Shown: positions 1 to 8,621 of the stretch, in pieces | Layout of the letters: every line of letters starts with the position of its first letter | Numbering within the stretch: the stretch's first letter is position 1 | Source of the DNA: Mycobacterium sp. M26 | GTDB lineage: Bacteria > Actinomycetota > Actinomycetes > Mycobacteriales > Mycobacteriaceae | Reading direction: 5' to 3' | DNA: 64,000 bases | Assembly (NCBI RefSeq): GCF_001494595.1 | Contig: NZ_LN929908.1 | Span: forward strand, 2,703,716-2,767,715 | Made by a program: the position numbers and the translations under genes | The notes under the pieces: model-generated | Seen by the model: the letters and a program-made list of their open reading frames with translations, nothing else | What the model was told of the DNA's origin: nothing | The model's database searches: none

Positions 1-950
1 GTCCGTGGAAGCTCATCATCGCTCAGCATTTCGCATCGGCCGACGAACTGATGGCCACCATGAGCGGAGCGTTTCCCGAGGGTTTCACCCCGTCGCTGGA
101 TCTGTTCCTCACCCCGACGTTCCGCGGCTATCTGGCCAACTACGGCACCGTGCTCTACCCCGAACTGCACGACTGCTTCTACAACTCGGACTTTCTCGAG
201 CACGCCAAGAGCTACTGGAACGCGCAGTACGCCAAGCCGGAGATGATGCTGTTCAACATCAACGGTCCCTGCGCCAACCGCGACCCCGGTCACCTCGACT
301 CGCCGAGTTTCCGCGGGGTGCGCCACGAGAACGCGCCCACCTGGCTGTGCAGCGTGATGGGCAAGTCCGGACTGTTCACCGACTACCTGATCAAGATGGC
401 TCAGGTGATCACCTGGTTCTCACTGGACGAGGGGTCCGGCTTCACCTACTGGCCCGACGGCCCGCTCAAGCCGCCCGCACGAGTTCTGCCGCCCATCAAC
501 AACCGCGCCGTCGTGGTGCAGAACGAGATGATGGTGCATCGCGGCGAGGCCAATGGCCCACTCGAGCAACAGGTTCCCGCCGGCCTGCAATTCGACACGG
601 TCTTCGCCGGGGATCCGGACGACCCTGATCGCTGGCTGTTGAAGAACGGCGAGGACGTCATTGCGCGGCACCACACCGACGAGTTGCGATTCCTCGTGCA
701 CTGGTCGGCGGAGGTGTTCAGTGACTTCGACGAACTGAAGAAGAACATGGACGGCACCGACGACATGACGATCGAGCGGGCCATCGGCATGATGGTCGAC
801 GATCTCAAGGGCAAGGGCATTGCGCTCGACGTCCCGGGCGAGCCGTTGCACGATCCGCAGTTCATCGCCGCACTGAACGCTGCCTACGATCTGGGCGGGC
901 CGGCCAGCTATCCCGATGACGCGCCGGTGAGTGCCTTCCAATTCGCATAA
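1..950 (+). CDS. Possible Fe(II)-dependent dioxygenase-like protein (5'-truncated by window edge)
   Basis: The frame is open from the first bases of the window, before the first Met at 51, so the true start probably lies upstream. Counting from that Met, I see an HxD pair (H81, D83 in GHLDSP) and a later VHRG (H163). The spacing of about 80 residues suits the 2-His-1-carboxylate triad of phytanoyl-CoA-type Fe(II)/2-oxoglutarate oxygenases. The family call is inference from these motifs only. The 3' end overlaps the next gene by 20 bp, so the two are probably co-transcribed. Position beside a steroid-ring gene cluster suggests hydroxylation of a lipid or cyclic substrate, unproven. Confidence 0.55.
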   Translation, partial: PWKLIIAQHFASADELMATMSGAFPEGFTPSLDLFLTPTFRGYLANYGTVLYPELHDCFYNSDFLEHAKSYWNAQYAKPEMMLFNINGPCANRDPGHLDSPSFRGVRHENAPTWLCSVMGKSGLFTDYLIKMAQVITWFSLDEGSGFTYWPDGPLKPPARVLPPINNRAVVVQNEMMVHRGEANGPLEQQVPAGLQFDTVFAGDPDDPDRWLLKNGEDVIARHHTDELRFLVHWSAEVFSDFDELKKNMDGTDDMTIERAIGMMVDDLKGKGIALDVPGEPLHDPQFIAALNAAYDLGGPASYPDDAPVSAFQFA

Positions 951-1410
951 TGACTCCGTGGATTCAGACTCTCTGACGCAGTTGGTTGACGAACGTGCCA
1001 TCGAGCGCGCGCTGATTCTGTTCGCGCGCGCGATGGACGACCGCGATTGGGCGACGATGGAGCGGATCCTCGCCGAAGACGCCGAAGGCGACTTCGGGAC
1101 GGGTCGAGTGACGGGTCGCCCCGCCATCATTGAGCTCATCCGTGGCTATCTGGACCACTGCGGTGCTACCCAGCACCTGCTCGGCAACATCGTGATCGAG
1201 GTTTCGGGCGAGCGGGCCGTGAGCCGGTCCTATATCCGCGACGTTCACCTTGACTCAACCAACGATCCGATCCGGCGCTTGTACACACTGGGCGATTACC
1301 GTGACGTCTGGCGGCGGGCAGCTGACGGATCCTGGCACTTGATCGAGCGGGTCAAGATCAATCGTGGATTCGTTGGCTCTCTCGAGGTGTTCGACGGGAC
1401 ATCTCGCTGA
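931..1410 (+). CDS. SnoaL-like / NTF2-fold protein
   Basis: A 159-residue protein with the SnoaL-like pattern. An N-terminal helix (DERAIERALILFARAMDDRDW) is followed by the 'ILAEDAEGDF' strand and later beta strands ending in 'WHLIERVKINR'. Members include hydratases, isomerases and ring-hydroxylating dioxygenase small-subunit-like proteins. Many sit in catabolic clusters without known chemistry. The GTG start at 931 overlaps the upstream gene; an internal GTG at 958 is an alternative. It could act on the product of the upstream oxygenase, but no catalytic residues can be assigned here. Confidence 0.7.
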   Translation: MPSNSHNDSVDSDSLTQLVDERAIERALILFARAMDDRDWATMERILAEDAEGDFGTGRVTGRPAIIELIRGYLDHCGATQHLLGNIVIEVSGERAVSRSYIRDVHLDSTNDPIRRLYTLGDYRDVWRRAADGSWHLIERVKINRGFVGSLEVFDGTSR

Positions 1411-1420
1411 GCTCTCCCCC

Positions 1421-2353
1421 TCATTCCGACACCGTCACATCCATCAGCGGAATGCGCTTCGTAGCAGTCGCGCGCGGATCCGGCGCTGCCGCGGCCGCCG
1501 CGTGGTTGTCTTCACCGCGGGTGTAGGTCCACACACAGAAGGGTTCGCCCTTCGCGAAGGCAAAATCCTTGGGCGGCAGGTTGATTGCGAGCTTGCAGCC
1601 CGGGAAGAACGGCGCGGAGATGCGTTGCTCGAAGGTGCAATTCATCCACGCCCGCGCCGGCGGGTAAAGGCCCTCATCGGTGTACTTCTGCAGTACCTCG
1701 CAACGACGCATGTTCAGTACCACGTGGTCCGGGTTGTAGACGATGTACTCGCCGCCATAACCGAGGGTGCCGTCGATGCTGAGTACTGCCAGCTTGAGGA
1801 AGTCCACCACGTGCACGGGCTCGATCTTGAAGACTTTGGCCAGCTTCGGGTACTGGTAGTCGATGATCAGCTGGTACATGTCCGGCAGTCCAAGCCACAC
1901 CTCCTCCTCGGGGATGAGCTTGGTCCACTGATCGATGAAGTAGTTGTGCCCCTTCAGGTATTGGTCCCAATACGTCTTGATGAGCCGAATCAACGCCGGC
2001 TTGGTCAAGTCCTCGGTCTGAACGTCAAACGGAATGGCCTGGTACTGGGCGTCTTTCCAGTCCCAACCGGGAGGTGCGATGAACCGACCCATGGGCATGA
2101 CCTGTCGCATTCCCGCTCTCGACACCTCGGCCGCGACATCCATGGCCGCGTTGATGCCGACCTTCTCTGAGTAGATCTTGACGTGGGCGTACGGCATGAA
2201 ATTCAAGACGTCTTCGAAAACGCGGGCCAGCCCGGCGAGGAAGTCGGGAGAGAAGTCCTGGATGTTGCCGACCTTGCCCATGAAGTCGTGGGTGTAGTCG
2301 TCGTAGTTCAGCTCCTCGGCGTTGGCGTCGGGTTCATTTGTGGCGGTAGACAC
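1421..2353 (-). CDS. Unrecognised cytosolic protein, possibly a small-molecule enzyme
   Basis: A 310-residue protein with no signal peptide or membrane segment. The GTG start has a strong GGAGG five bases upstream. It is rich in aromatic residues, and its C-terminal third has two cysteines (MNCTFEQ and FFPGCKL) plus a conserved-looking 'GEPFCVW'. I do not recognise the family with confidence; a loose resemblance to thiazoline-carboxylate hydrolase-like proteins is a guess. It is divergent from the TetR gene at 2502, with a 35-bp inverted repeat between them, so it is a likely target of that regulator. It converges with the SnoaL-like gene, separated by only 10 bp. Confidence 0.6.
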   Translation of the reverse strand: MSTATNEPDANAEELNYDDYTHDFMGKVGNIQDFSPDFLAGLARVFEDVLNFMPYAHVKIYSEKVGINAAMDVAAEVSRAGMRQVMPMGRFIAPPGWDWKDAQYQAIPFDVQTEDLTKPALIRLIKTYWDQYLKGHNYFIDQWTKLIPEEEVWLGLPDMYQLIIDYQYPKLAKVFKIEPVHVVDFLKLAVLSIDGTLGYGGEYIVYNPDHVVLNMRRCEVLQKYTDEGLYPPARAWMNCTFEQRISAPFFPGCKLAINLPPKDFAFAKGEPFCVWTYTRGEDNHAAAAAAPDPRATATKRIPLMDVTVSE

Positions 2354-2386
2354 TGGTTCCTCCCAGCAGCGTTGGACTGTCCGGCA

Positions 2387-2421
2387 TTGTCAGATTCAGC
2401 CTGTGTGGCAGAATCTGACAA
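2387..2421. promoter_or_regulatory. 35-bp inverted repeat, candidate TetR operator in a divergent promoter
   Basis: The arms TTGTCAGATTCAGCC (2387-2401) and GGCAGAATCTGACAA (2407-2421) pair at 14 of 15 positions around a 5-bp spacer. The element lies between the unknown minus-strand gene (start 2353) and the TetR gene (start 2502). That is where an autoregulatory TetR operator controlling both genes is expected. The symmetry is directly visible; binding is inferred. Confidence 0.7.
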
Positions 2422-2501
2422 AACGGTAGGAGCGGTGCACCTCACTTCACGGCGGGGTTCCCGGTCACCGGGAGATCAGACATCGGATTGGGGACGACAG
2501 C

Positions 2502-3110
2502 TTGGCACCGACCGGTAGACCGGCCACCCTGACGGCACGGCGCGCTGACGACTTGCGACTCGAAGTCGCTATCGCGGCCAGGGACATCTTCCTCGCCGAG
2601 GGGTCCTTCTCCGCCACGGTCGAACGCATCTGTGAGGCCGTGGGCATTGCGCCTCGAACCTTCCACCGCCACTTCCCCGTCAAGGAGGACGTCGTCCTGC
2701 CACTCTTCGGGAAGTTCGGCAGCCTGAGCCTGCAGGTGCTGACCGAGGCAGAGCCAGACAGTGACCCCGTGGAGGTCCTGGTCCAGGCGTTCGGCAGCGA
2801 AATCCCCAAGCGCGACCAATACGACGTGGACCGCGCATTCATGGCACTGGTGCTCGCCGACCCGCAGTATCGGCTGCGATGGCTGGACTGGGGTCAAGAC
2901 CTCGTTGGGCCGGTCACCAGTTTCCTTGAAGCCAGGTTCGACGTCGGAACAGACACCTTCTCACGAGAATTGCCGGCTCAGTTGGTGATTCAAGCGTGCA
3001 GACATGCCTACGTGCAATGGGTTGAACACGGCGACTTCGTCAACCTGCAATCCGCACTGAGGGTTGCGATGCAGATGATCATCGGATCGCTGGACGCGAA
3101 ACACAGCTGA
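2502..3110 (+). CDS. TetR-family transcriptional regulator
   Basis: A 202-residue protein with an N-terminal TetR helix-turn-helix (about residues 15-65: 'AARDIFLAEGSFSATVERICEAVGIAPRTFHRHFPVKEDVV'-type pattern). The C-terminal part is variable and presumably binds a ligand. The start taken is TTG at 2502; it lacks a clear ribosome binding site, so it is uncertain. The protein probably represses the divergent gene at 1421-2353 and itself through the inverted repeat at 2387-2421. Its ligand is unknown; given the neighbours, a steroid-related CoA ester or ketone is plausible. Confidence 0.85.
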   Translation: MAPTGRPATLTARRADDLRLEVAIAARDIFLAEGSFSATVERICEAVGIAPRTFHRHFPVKEDVVLPLFGKFGSLSLQVLTEAEPDSDPVEVLVQAFGSEIPKRDQYDVDRAFMALVLADPQYRLRWLDWGQDLVGPVTSFLEARFDVGTDTFSRELPAQLVIQACRHAYVQWVEHGDFVNLQSALRVAMQMIIGSLDAKHS

Positions 3111-3126
3111 CGCGTGAAGGCGATGC

Positions 3127-3411
3127 TCAGACCGAATCGTCCAACACGGTTAGCGTCCCCGCCTTCACCGCCTCGACGATCGAATCGCTCAGCGCCGAGC
3201 AGGACAGGAACAGACCTCTGTCGGTGCGGCCGGCCAATTGGGCTGCCGTACAGCGTTCTTCGCAGCGCTCCCAGGCCAGTCGCGTCCATTGCACACTGGT
3301 CTGGCTCCAGCTGCTCTTGCGCACCTCGACCACCGCACCACAGCGGCCACAGGACACCGGCGCCATCGGCGCGTCGTCGAGCCGGTTGTCCGAGCGGACC
3401 GCCATCGTCAC
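3127..3411 (-). CDS. Small cysteine-rich (zinc-ribbon or ferredoxin-like) protein coupled to kshA
   Basis: A protein of about 94 residues if it starts at the GTG overlapping the stop codon of the upstream Rieske gene (GTGA, 4-bp overlap). That overlap is typical of translational coupling. Five cysteines are visible: CGRC, then CEERC, then LSCSAL. The CxxC/CxxxC arrangement suggests a zinc ribbon or a small metal site rather than a classical 2Fe-2S or 3Fe-4S ferredoxin, since neither spacing set is complete. It could be an assembly factor or electron-transfer partner of the oxygenase; this is inference. Longer in-frame starts upstream (to 3471) would overlap kshA more deeply and are less likely. 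Confidence 0.7.
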   Translation of the reverse strand: MTMAVRSDNRLDDAPMAPVSCGRCGAVVEVRKSSWSQTSVQWTRLAWERCEERCTAAQLAGRTDRGLFLSCSALSDSIVEAVKAGTLTVLDDSV

Positions 3412-4553
3412 CCCACCGGTCCGGATGCCGATGTCCGAGCCGCCAGATTGGCTTCCACCTCTTTCATCCACGCCTCGGTGGGGCGGGTTGTGTCGAGTTC
3501 GAATTCGAAGCGGTCCACCATGTCCGGTGCGACATCGGCGACATCGACGTAGAACTGCTCATACCAGCGCCGCAGCTGATACACCGGCCCGTCCTCTTCG
3601 ACCAGCAGCGGGTTGTCGATCCGGGTCTTGTTGCGCCAGATCTCGACATCCTGCTCGAAACCCATCTTGACGAAGTCACCGAGACCGATCGCCGTCTGCA
3701 TGGCCAGATCATCGGGCAGCTTCTCGGACTTCTTGACGATGATGCCGTATTGCAGCACAAAGGAATTGGCGTCGATGGGATAGTGGCAATTGATCAGCAC
3801 GGTGTGGTGGTCGACGTCGGTGTAGTGATAGGTCAGATCGTCGATCATGAAGGACGGGCCGTAGTAGGACGCCACCGACGTGGTTCCCAGCATCTGGGTT
3901 TCACCGGGCTCGCCGATATCGGGGCGGCCCGCGCTGTTCATGTACTGCGTGGCGACGTGGCCCTCGAAGATGTTCTTGAACTGTGTGGGCAGCGATCCGT
4001 GGATGTAGAAGAAGTGCGCCATGTCGACCACGTTGTCGATGATCTCCCGGCAGTTGGTGTGCACCACCGTGGTGTACCAGTGCCAGTCGGTCCAGTCATC
4101 GCTTTCGGCGCCCTCGATGCGCGGGATCGTCACGTCCGCCGGCGGCGGGTTGCCTTCCGGGTCGTTCCAGATGAACAGCATGCCGTCCTGCTGCAGCGTG
4201 GGCCAGGAGGCTGTGCGGGCCAGTCGCGGGGTGCGCTTGCTGTACGGCACCAGCTTGCAGCGGCCGTCGCCGCCCCAGCGCCAGTCGTGAAACGGGCACG
4301 CGATCTCGTTACCCTTCACCGTTCCCTGGGACAGGTCCCCACCCATGTGCCGGCAGTAGCCGTCGAGCACATTGACGGCACCGTCCGCACTGCGGAACAC
4401 CACCAGCTTCTTGCCGAACGCATTGATCTGGTGTGGCTTGCCGTCGGCGAAGTCACGCACCAGCCCCACGCAGTGCCAGCCCCGGGCGTAGCGGGTGGGC
4501 ACCGCACCGGCCTCGATCACTCGAATCTCGTCGGCCCCGGATTGTGTCGTCAT
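3408..4553 (-). CDS. kshA: 3-ketosteroid 9alpha-hydroxylase oxygenase subunit (KshA-type Rieske)
   Basis: A 381-residue Rieske non-heme iron oxygenase. The Rieske cluster ligands are C67-x-H69 and C86-x2-H89 (CRH...CPFH). The mononuclear iron site is DMAHFFYIH (H180, H185) with D302 in GFEQDVEIW. Length and motifs fit KshA, which hydroxylates C9 of 3-ketosteroids such as androstadienedione using electrons from a separate reductase. The ATG at 4553 is chosen over earlier in-frame codons because AAGGA lies just upstream. It is divergent from the kstD gene at 4687. Together 9alpha-hydroxylation and delta1-dehydrogenation open ring B. Substrate specificity cannot be read from sequence. Confidence 0.9.
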   Translation of the reverse strand: MTTQSGADEIRVIEAGAVPTRYARGWHCVGLVRDFADGKPHQINAFGKKLVVFRSADGAVNVLDGYCRHMGGDLSQGTVKGNEIACPFHDWRWGGDGRCKLVPYSKRTPRLARTASWPTLQQDGMLFIWNDPEGNPPPADVTIPRIEGAESDDWTDWHWYTTVVHTNCREIIDNVVDMAHFFYIHGSLPTQFKNIFEGHVATQYMNSAGRPDIGEPGETQMLGTTSVASYYGPSFMIDDLTYHYTDVDHHTVLINCHYPIDANSFVLQYGIIVKKSEKLPDDLAMQTAIGLGDFVKMGFEQDVEIWRNKTRIDNPLLVEEDGPVYQLRRWYEQFYVDVADVAPDMVDRFEFELDTTRPTEAWMKEVEANLAARTSASGPVG

Positions 4554-4672
4554 GTCGGTCCTTCGGTCGATGGCCTGGTGGCTGTCACTCCATTGAACTG
4601 CGCAGCGCGGCCGGGAGAAGCGCCACGTTCCGCTCAAAGGGATATCGGAATCGCACGCCCCGCATCCGGCCC

Positions 4673-4687
4673 TATCGTTCGGAGTTG
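4673..4687 (+). promoter_or_regulatory. Putative leaderless -10 element for kstD
   Basis: TATCGT at 4673-4678 matches the mycobacterial -10 pattern TANNNT and ends 8 nt before the GTG at 4687. No Shine-Dalgarno sequence precedes that GTG. This layout predicts transcription starting at or next to the start codon. Confidence 0.45.
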
Positions 4688-6402
4688 TGACCGTCACCAG
4701 CCACGACACCGTGCCCGCCGGACTACATGTCGCCGACACCGAGGTGGATCTTCTCGTGATCGGTTCGGGCTGTGGCCTCGCGGCTGCCCTGGCCGCCCAC
4801 GAGCGTGGTCTGTCGGTCCTGGTCGTCGAGAAGTCCTCTCATGTCGGCGGGTCGACCGCCCGATCCGGCGGTGCGTTGTGGCTGCCGGCCAGCCCGGTCA
4901 TCGCCGAGGGCGGCGGCCTCGACACCGCAGCCCGAGCCCAGACCTACCTTGATGCCGTCGTCGGGGGCTCGGCCCCCCGGGAGCGATCGGCCGCCTACGT
5001 GGCGAACCTGCCGGCGACCGTGCAGATGCTGCGCCGTACCACCCCGATGAAGCTGTTCTGGGCCAAGGAGTACTCCGACTACCACCCCGAGGCGCCAGGA
5101 GGATCCGCGGCGGGCCGCACATGCGAATGCCGTCCACTGGATACCGCAATTCTCGGCGAGTATCTGCCTGATCTGCGCCCCGGCATCATGGAGGCGAAGT
5201 TCCCGATGCCGACCACCGGCGCGGACTACCGCTGGATGAATCTCGTGAGCCGGGTCCCGCGCAAGGGAGTGCCCACCATCGCCAAGCGGCTGGCGCAGGG
5301 ACTCGGCGGGCTTGCCCTCGGGCGACGTTATGCGGCCGGCGGTCAGGCACTGGCCGCCGGCCTGTTCGCCGGCGCAATCCGGGCCGGAATACCGATCTGG
5401 CTGCGCACTGCGCTGGTCGAACTGGTCACCGATGGCGCGGCCGTAACCGGGGCGGTCGTCGAGCATCTGGGCCAGACCGTGACCGTCACGGCCCGGCGAG
5501 GTGTCGTGCTCGCCGCCGGCGGTTTCGATCACAGCATGGAGATGCGCTGGAAGTTCCAGTCCGAATCCCTGGCCCGCGATGCCAGCCTCGGTGCGGAATC
5601 CAACACCGGTGACGCGATCCGGATCGGCCAGGACGTCGGCGCCGCGATCGCGCTGATGGATCAAGCCTGGTGGTTCCCCGCGGTGGCCCCGTTGCCCGGC
5701 GCGGCTCCCGCCGTCATGCTCGCCGAACGGTCGCTGCCGGGATCGTTCATCGTCGACCAGAACGGCCGCCGATTCGCCAATGAATCAGCAGACTACATGA
5801 CCTTCGGTCAGCGCATTCTGCAGCTGGAGGCCGCCGGGACACCGGTGGAGAGCATGTGGATCGTTTTCGACCAGCACTACCGCAACAGCTACGTCTTCGC
5901 GGCCGACCTGTTCCCGCGCATGCCGATCCCCCAGGCCTGGTATGACGCCGGAATCGCCGTTCGTGCAGACGATTTCACTGACCTTGCGGCGAAGATGGGG
6001 GTACCTGTCGACACCTTTTCCTCGACCGTGGCCGTGTTCAACGAGCATGCCTTCGCCGGCGAGGATCCCGACTTCGAGCGCGGCCGAAGCGCCTATGACC
6101 GGTACTACGGCGATCCGACGGTCACGCCGAACCCGAATCTGCGGCCGCTGGTCAAAGGTCCGTTCTACGCGGTGAAGATGGTGCTCAGCGACCTCGGCAC
6201 CTGCGGCGGTTTGCGCGCCGACGAGCACGCCCGCGTCCTGCGCGAGGACGGCACCGTCATCGAGGGGCTCTACGCGATCGGGAACACCGCGGCGAACGCC
6301 TTCGGCAACACCTATCCGGGCGCGGGAGCGACGATCGCTCAGGGCCTCGTCTACGGCTACATCGCCGCCCAGGACGCGGCCGACACGACCGCGCGGCGGT
6401 GA
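4687..6402 (+). CDS. kstD: 3-ketosteroid delta1-dehydrogenase (KstD-type flavoprotein)
   Basis: A 571-residue FAD-dependent dehydrogenase. The N-terminal Rossmann dinucleotide motif is VIGSGCGLAAALAA followed by VVEK about 20 residues later. The C-terminal FAD-domain block GNTAANAFGNTYPGAGATIA has the 'NTYPG' segment typical of KstD, which carries an active-site Tyr and Gly. These enzymes introduce the C1-C2 double bond into 3-ketosteroids. Length matches the family (about 510-570). The protein starts with GTG and may be translated from a leaderless mRNA. Divergence from the KshA gene across a 133-bp promoter region supports a joint role in opening rings A and B. Confidence 0.88.
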   Translation: MTVTSHDTVPAGLHVADTEVDLLVIGSGCGLAAALAAHERGLSVLVVEKSSHVGGSTARSGGALWLPASPVIAEGGGLDTAARAQTYLDAVVGGSAPRERSAAYVANLPATVQMLRRTTPMKLFWAKEYSDYHPEAPGGSAAGRTCECRPLDTAILGEYLPDLRPGIMEAKFPMPTTGADYRWMNLVSRVPRKGVPTIAKRLAQGLGGLALGRRYAAGGQALAAGLFAGAIRAGIPIWLRTALVELVTDGAAVTGAVVEHLGQTVTVTARRGVVLAAGGFDHSMEMRWKFQSESLARDASLGAESNTGDAIRIGQDVGAAIALMDQAWWFPAVAPLPGAAPAVMLAERSLPGSFIVDQNGRRFANESADYMTFGQRILQLEAAGTPVESMWIVFDQHYRNSYVFAADLFPRMPIPQAWYDAGIAVRADDFTDLAAKMGVPVDTFSSTVAVFNEHAFAGEDPDFERGRSAYDRYYGDPTVTPNPNLRPLVKGPFYAVKMVLSDLGTCGGLRADEHARVLREDGTVIEGLYAIGNTAANAFGNTYPGAGATIAQGLVYGYIAAQDAADTTARR

Positions 6403-6408
6403 CCGGAG

Positions 6409-7074
6409 TCAGCCACCGTCTTCGGCGTCGGCCTTGCGCTCGATCTCGTACCAGAACGCCGGTTCGGGCCACGGGATCTTGGCGCCCTCACTGACTTTCG
6501 GGAATGTCGACTCAGCTTCGTCGAGGTCTTTGATCATTCGCAGCGTGAGTTCACGCTCGGATGTGTAGTACCGCTCGGCCCACTCCAGCGCGATCTTGGC
6601 GTAGGCCCACGAGGGGTCGGCAGCGGCCCACCGTGCTTCCTTGGCGGCCTCACGCTGCATCTCGTCGATGTAGGAAAGATGGTCCTGCAACATCTGTTTG
6701 AGCGTCGCCGGATCACTCAGATGCCCGAACGTCACGCGCAGGATTGCCGGGTGCTTGATCGAGGGCGGATCTACCGGGGCTTCCCGCGCCCACCGGGTGA
6801 CGGCGTCCATACCGTCATCAGTGATCTTGTAGAGCCTGCGATTACGCGTGCCGGTGCCGTCCACCCGTGAGGTCAGCAGACCCATCTTCTCCAGCTTCTT
6901 GAGCTCGGAGTAGATCTGACTGAACGCGGGGCTGCCGTAGTAGTGCCGCATGCTCCAGCTGATCCACTTGCGGATGTCGTAGCCGGAGAGCTCCGTCTCG
7001 TAGGAGAGCATGCCGAGCAGGGCCCACGCAGTCGCCGACAGCGACGGGTTGACCTGCGGCTCGGGCTCTGTCAC
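6409..7074 (-). CDS. PadR-family transcriptional regulator
   Basis: A 221-residue protein with the PadR winged helix at the N-terminus (about residues 12-85). It includes 'ALLGMLSYETELSGYDIRKW', 'FSQIYSELKKLEKMGLL' and the wing 'RRLYKITDDG'. A helical C-terminal dimerisation domain follows ('LKQMLQDHLSYIDEMQREA'). PadR proteins usually repress their neighbours in response to small aromatic or hydrophobic ligands. It lies downstream of the kshA/delta4-dehydrogenase pair on the same strand and converges with kstD (6-bp gap). It may control either; I saw no unambiguous dyad for it in 7075-7170. Confidence 0.85.
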   Translation of the reverse strand: MTEPEPQVNPSLSATAWALLGMLSYETELSGYDIRKWISWSMRHYYGSPAFSQIYSELKKLEKMGLLTSRVDGTGTRNRRLYKITDDGMDAVTRWAREAPVDPPSIKHPAILRVTFGHLSDPATLKQMLQDHLSYIDEMQREAAKEARWAAADPSWAYAKIALEWAERYYTSERELTLRMIKDLDEAESTFPKVSEGAKIPWPEPAFWYEIERKADAEDGG

Positions 7075-7170
7075 GAAGCCAAGGGTAGCAATCGCGGTAT
7101 CCGGTTCGGGTGGATCAACCGCTGGCCGGGAGACCGCGCCGGACCGTGCCCGGACAGCTGAGACCGGCGA

Positions 7171-8607
7171 TCAGCCCTTCGCTGCGGCCCGCCCGGCCCG
7201 CCGGCCGTAGAAGCTGCCGTCACCCAGCGAAACCCCGCTGGCGTAACCCCAGGCCGCCAGTCCGGCCGCCGCGCGGCCGGCGGCGAACAGTCCGGGGATC
7301 GGTTCGCCGCTGACGTGCAGCACCTCGGCGTCCAGGGTGGTCAGCAGGCCGCCCAGGGTGAAGCCGCCGGTGTGGCCGCGCAGATCCAGGGCCCCGATCG
7401 GTGAGCCGATCGGGCGCAGCCACTGGGGCTTCTTGAACAGCAGCGGGTCCTCCCCACGGGCGGCGCCGTCGTTGTAGGCCGCCACGGTCGCCTGCAGCGA
7501 TCCCGGCGCCAGGCCGATCTCGGCCTCGAGTTCGGCGACGGTCTCGCAGACCCAGGTGGGCGGGGTCTTGAAGAACGGGGTCGAGGAGGTCGACGCCATC
7601 GCCTCCTCATGGGCCTGGGCGTCGAAGACCAGGTACACCGTGTCGTCCTGGTGGTACAGCGACAGCTGCCCGATGCGGCCGGGGTAGGTGTCCTCGGGGA
7701 CGTAGCGCTGGCCGCGGCCGTTGACCAGGATGCCGCGCGCCACCAGCTGCGGTTCGGCGAAGAACGCCACCTCGGTGGCGTCCATGTGCGCGAGGTCGGC
7801 GCCGAGGGCCTGGGCCATCCGGATCGACTGTCCGTCATGCTCTTCCACCGAGGCGGCCGGTTTTCCGGCGATGCGCGGGGCGTACTGGGCGATCATGGCG
7901 TCGTTGTAGGCGAAGCTCCCGGTAGCCAGCACCACGCCGCGTCGGGCGCGCACCCGAACCGGGTTGCCGTACTGGCGGGCGGCGATCCCGATCACCCGGC
8001 CGTCGGAGGCGGTGAGCAGTTCGTGGGCGCGCACGTCGTACACCGAACGCACCCCGAGTGCGGTCGCCGTGTCGACCAGTGGCTTCATCAGCATGTAGCC
8101 ACCGCCCTTCTCGCCGGTGACCTTGCCGGTCATCTGCGGCACGTGGCCGCGCGGGGCCGGAGCGGCGATGGTGTTGAACGGATAGGAGTTCTCCCCGCCG
8201 GTGTACATCAGGCCCTGATCGCCCGGCGGCTCCCAGCCCGGCTCGCCCCAGAACTCCGGCTTGAACGGCACCCCGCACTCCACCAGCCAGTCGAAGTGCT
8301 CGAGGCTGCCGTCGCAGTAGTCTGCGATCCGGACCTCGTCGGCGCCGGGCCCCATCGCCGCGCACAGGAACGCCCGCATCGCCTCGACGGAATCCTCGAA
8401 GCCACAGGCCTTTTGGATCGGAGTTCCGCCACCGAGGTAGACGAACCCGCCCGCCAGTGCGGCTGCGCCGCCCCAGCCACCGGCCCGCTCCAACACCAGA
8501 ACGTCGGCCCCGGCCCGGGCGGCTTCGATGGCCGCGGACACCCCGGCGATGCCGTAGCCGGCGATCACCACGTCGGCTTCGTAGTCCCACTGTTCGGATG
8601 CGCTCAC
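7171..8607 (-). CDS. 3-ketosteroid delta4-(5alpha)-dehydrogenase-like flavoprotein
   Basis: A 478-residue FAD protein beginning 'WDYEADVVIAGYGIAGVSAAIEAA', a GxGxxG nucleotide motif, with VLER closing the Rossmann fold. The body (GYMLMKPLVDTA, ATGSFAYND, GILVNGRGQRYVPED) and the C-terminal 'YASGVSLGDGSFYGRRAG' match from memory the Rhodococcus delta4-(5alpha) enzyme better than KstD. That enzyme desaturates 5alpha-3-ketosteroids at C4-C5. It starts with GTG behind AGAGGA, 14 bp after the upstream kshA-like gene, so the two form an operon. Specificity for delta4 over delta1 is inferred from overall resemblance. Confidence 0.8.
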   Translation of the reverse strand: MSASEQWDYEADVVIAGYGIAGVSAAIEAARAGADVLVLERAGGWGGAAALAGGFVYLGGGTPIQKACGFEDSVEAMRAFLCAAMGPGADEVRIADYCDGSLEHFDWLVECGVPFKPEFWGEPGWEPPGDQGLMYTGGENSYPFNTIAAPAPRGHVPQMTGKVTGEKGGGYMLMKPLVDTATALGVRSVYDVRAHELLTASDGRVIGIAARQYGNPVRVRARRGVVLATGSFAYNDAMIAQYAPRIAGKPAASVEEHDGQSIRMAQALGADLAHMDATEVAFFAEPQLVARGILVNGRGQRYVPEDTYPGRIGQLSLYHQDDTVYLVFDAQAHEEAMASTSSTPFFKTPPTWVCETVAELEAEIGLAPGSLQATVAAYNDGAARGEDPLLFKKPQWLRPIGSPIGALDLRGHTGGFTLGGLLTTLDAEVLHVSGEPIPGLFAAGRAAAGLAAWGYASGVSLGDGSFYGRRAGRAAAKG

Positions 8608-8621
8608 TGTCGATTCCTCTC

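Noticed and set aside
4553..4687. KstR-type operator between kshA and kstD
   Set aside because: I found no TnnAACnnGTTnnA dyad in this intergenic region.
3114..4952. 612-residue plus-strand reading frame
   Set aside because: It is antisense to kshA and has low-complexity Arg/Pro/His-rich composition typical of shadow frames.
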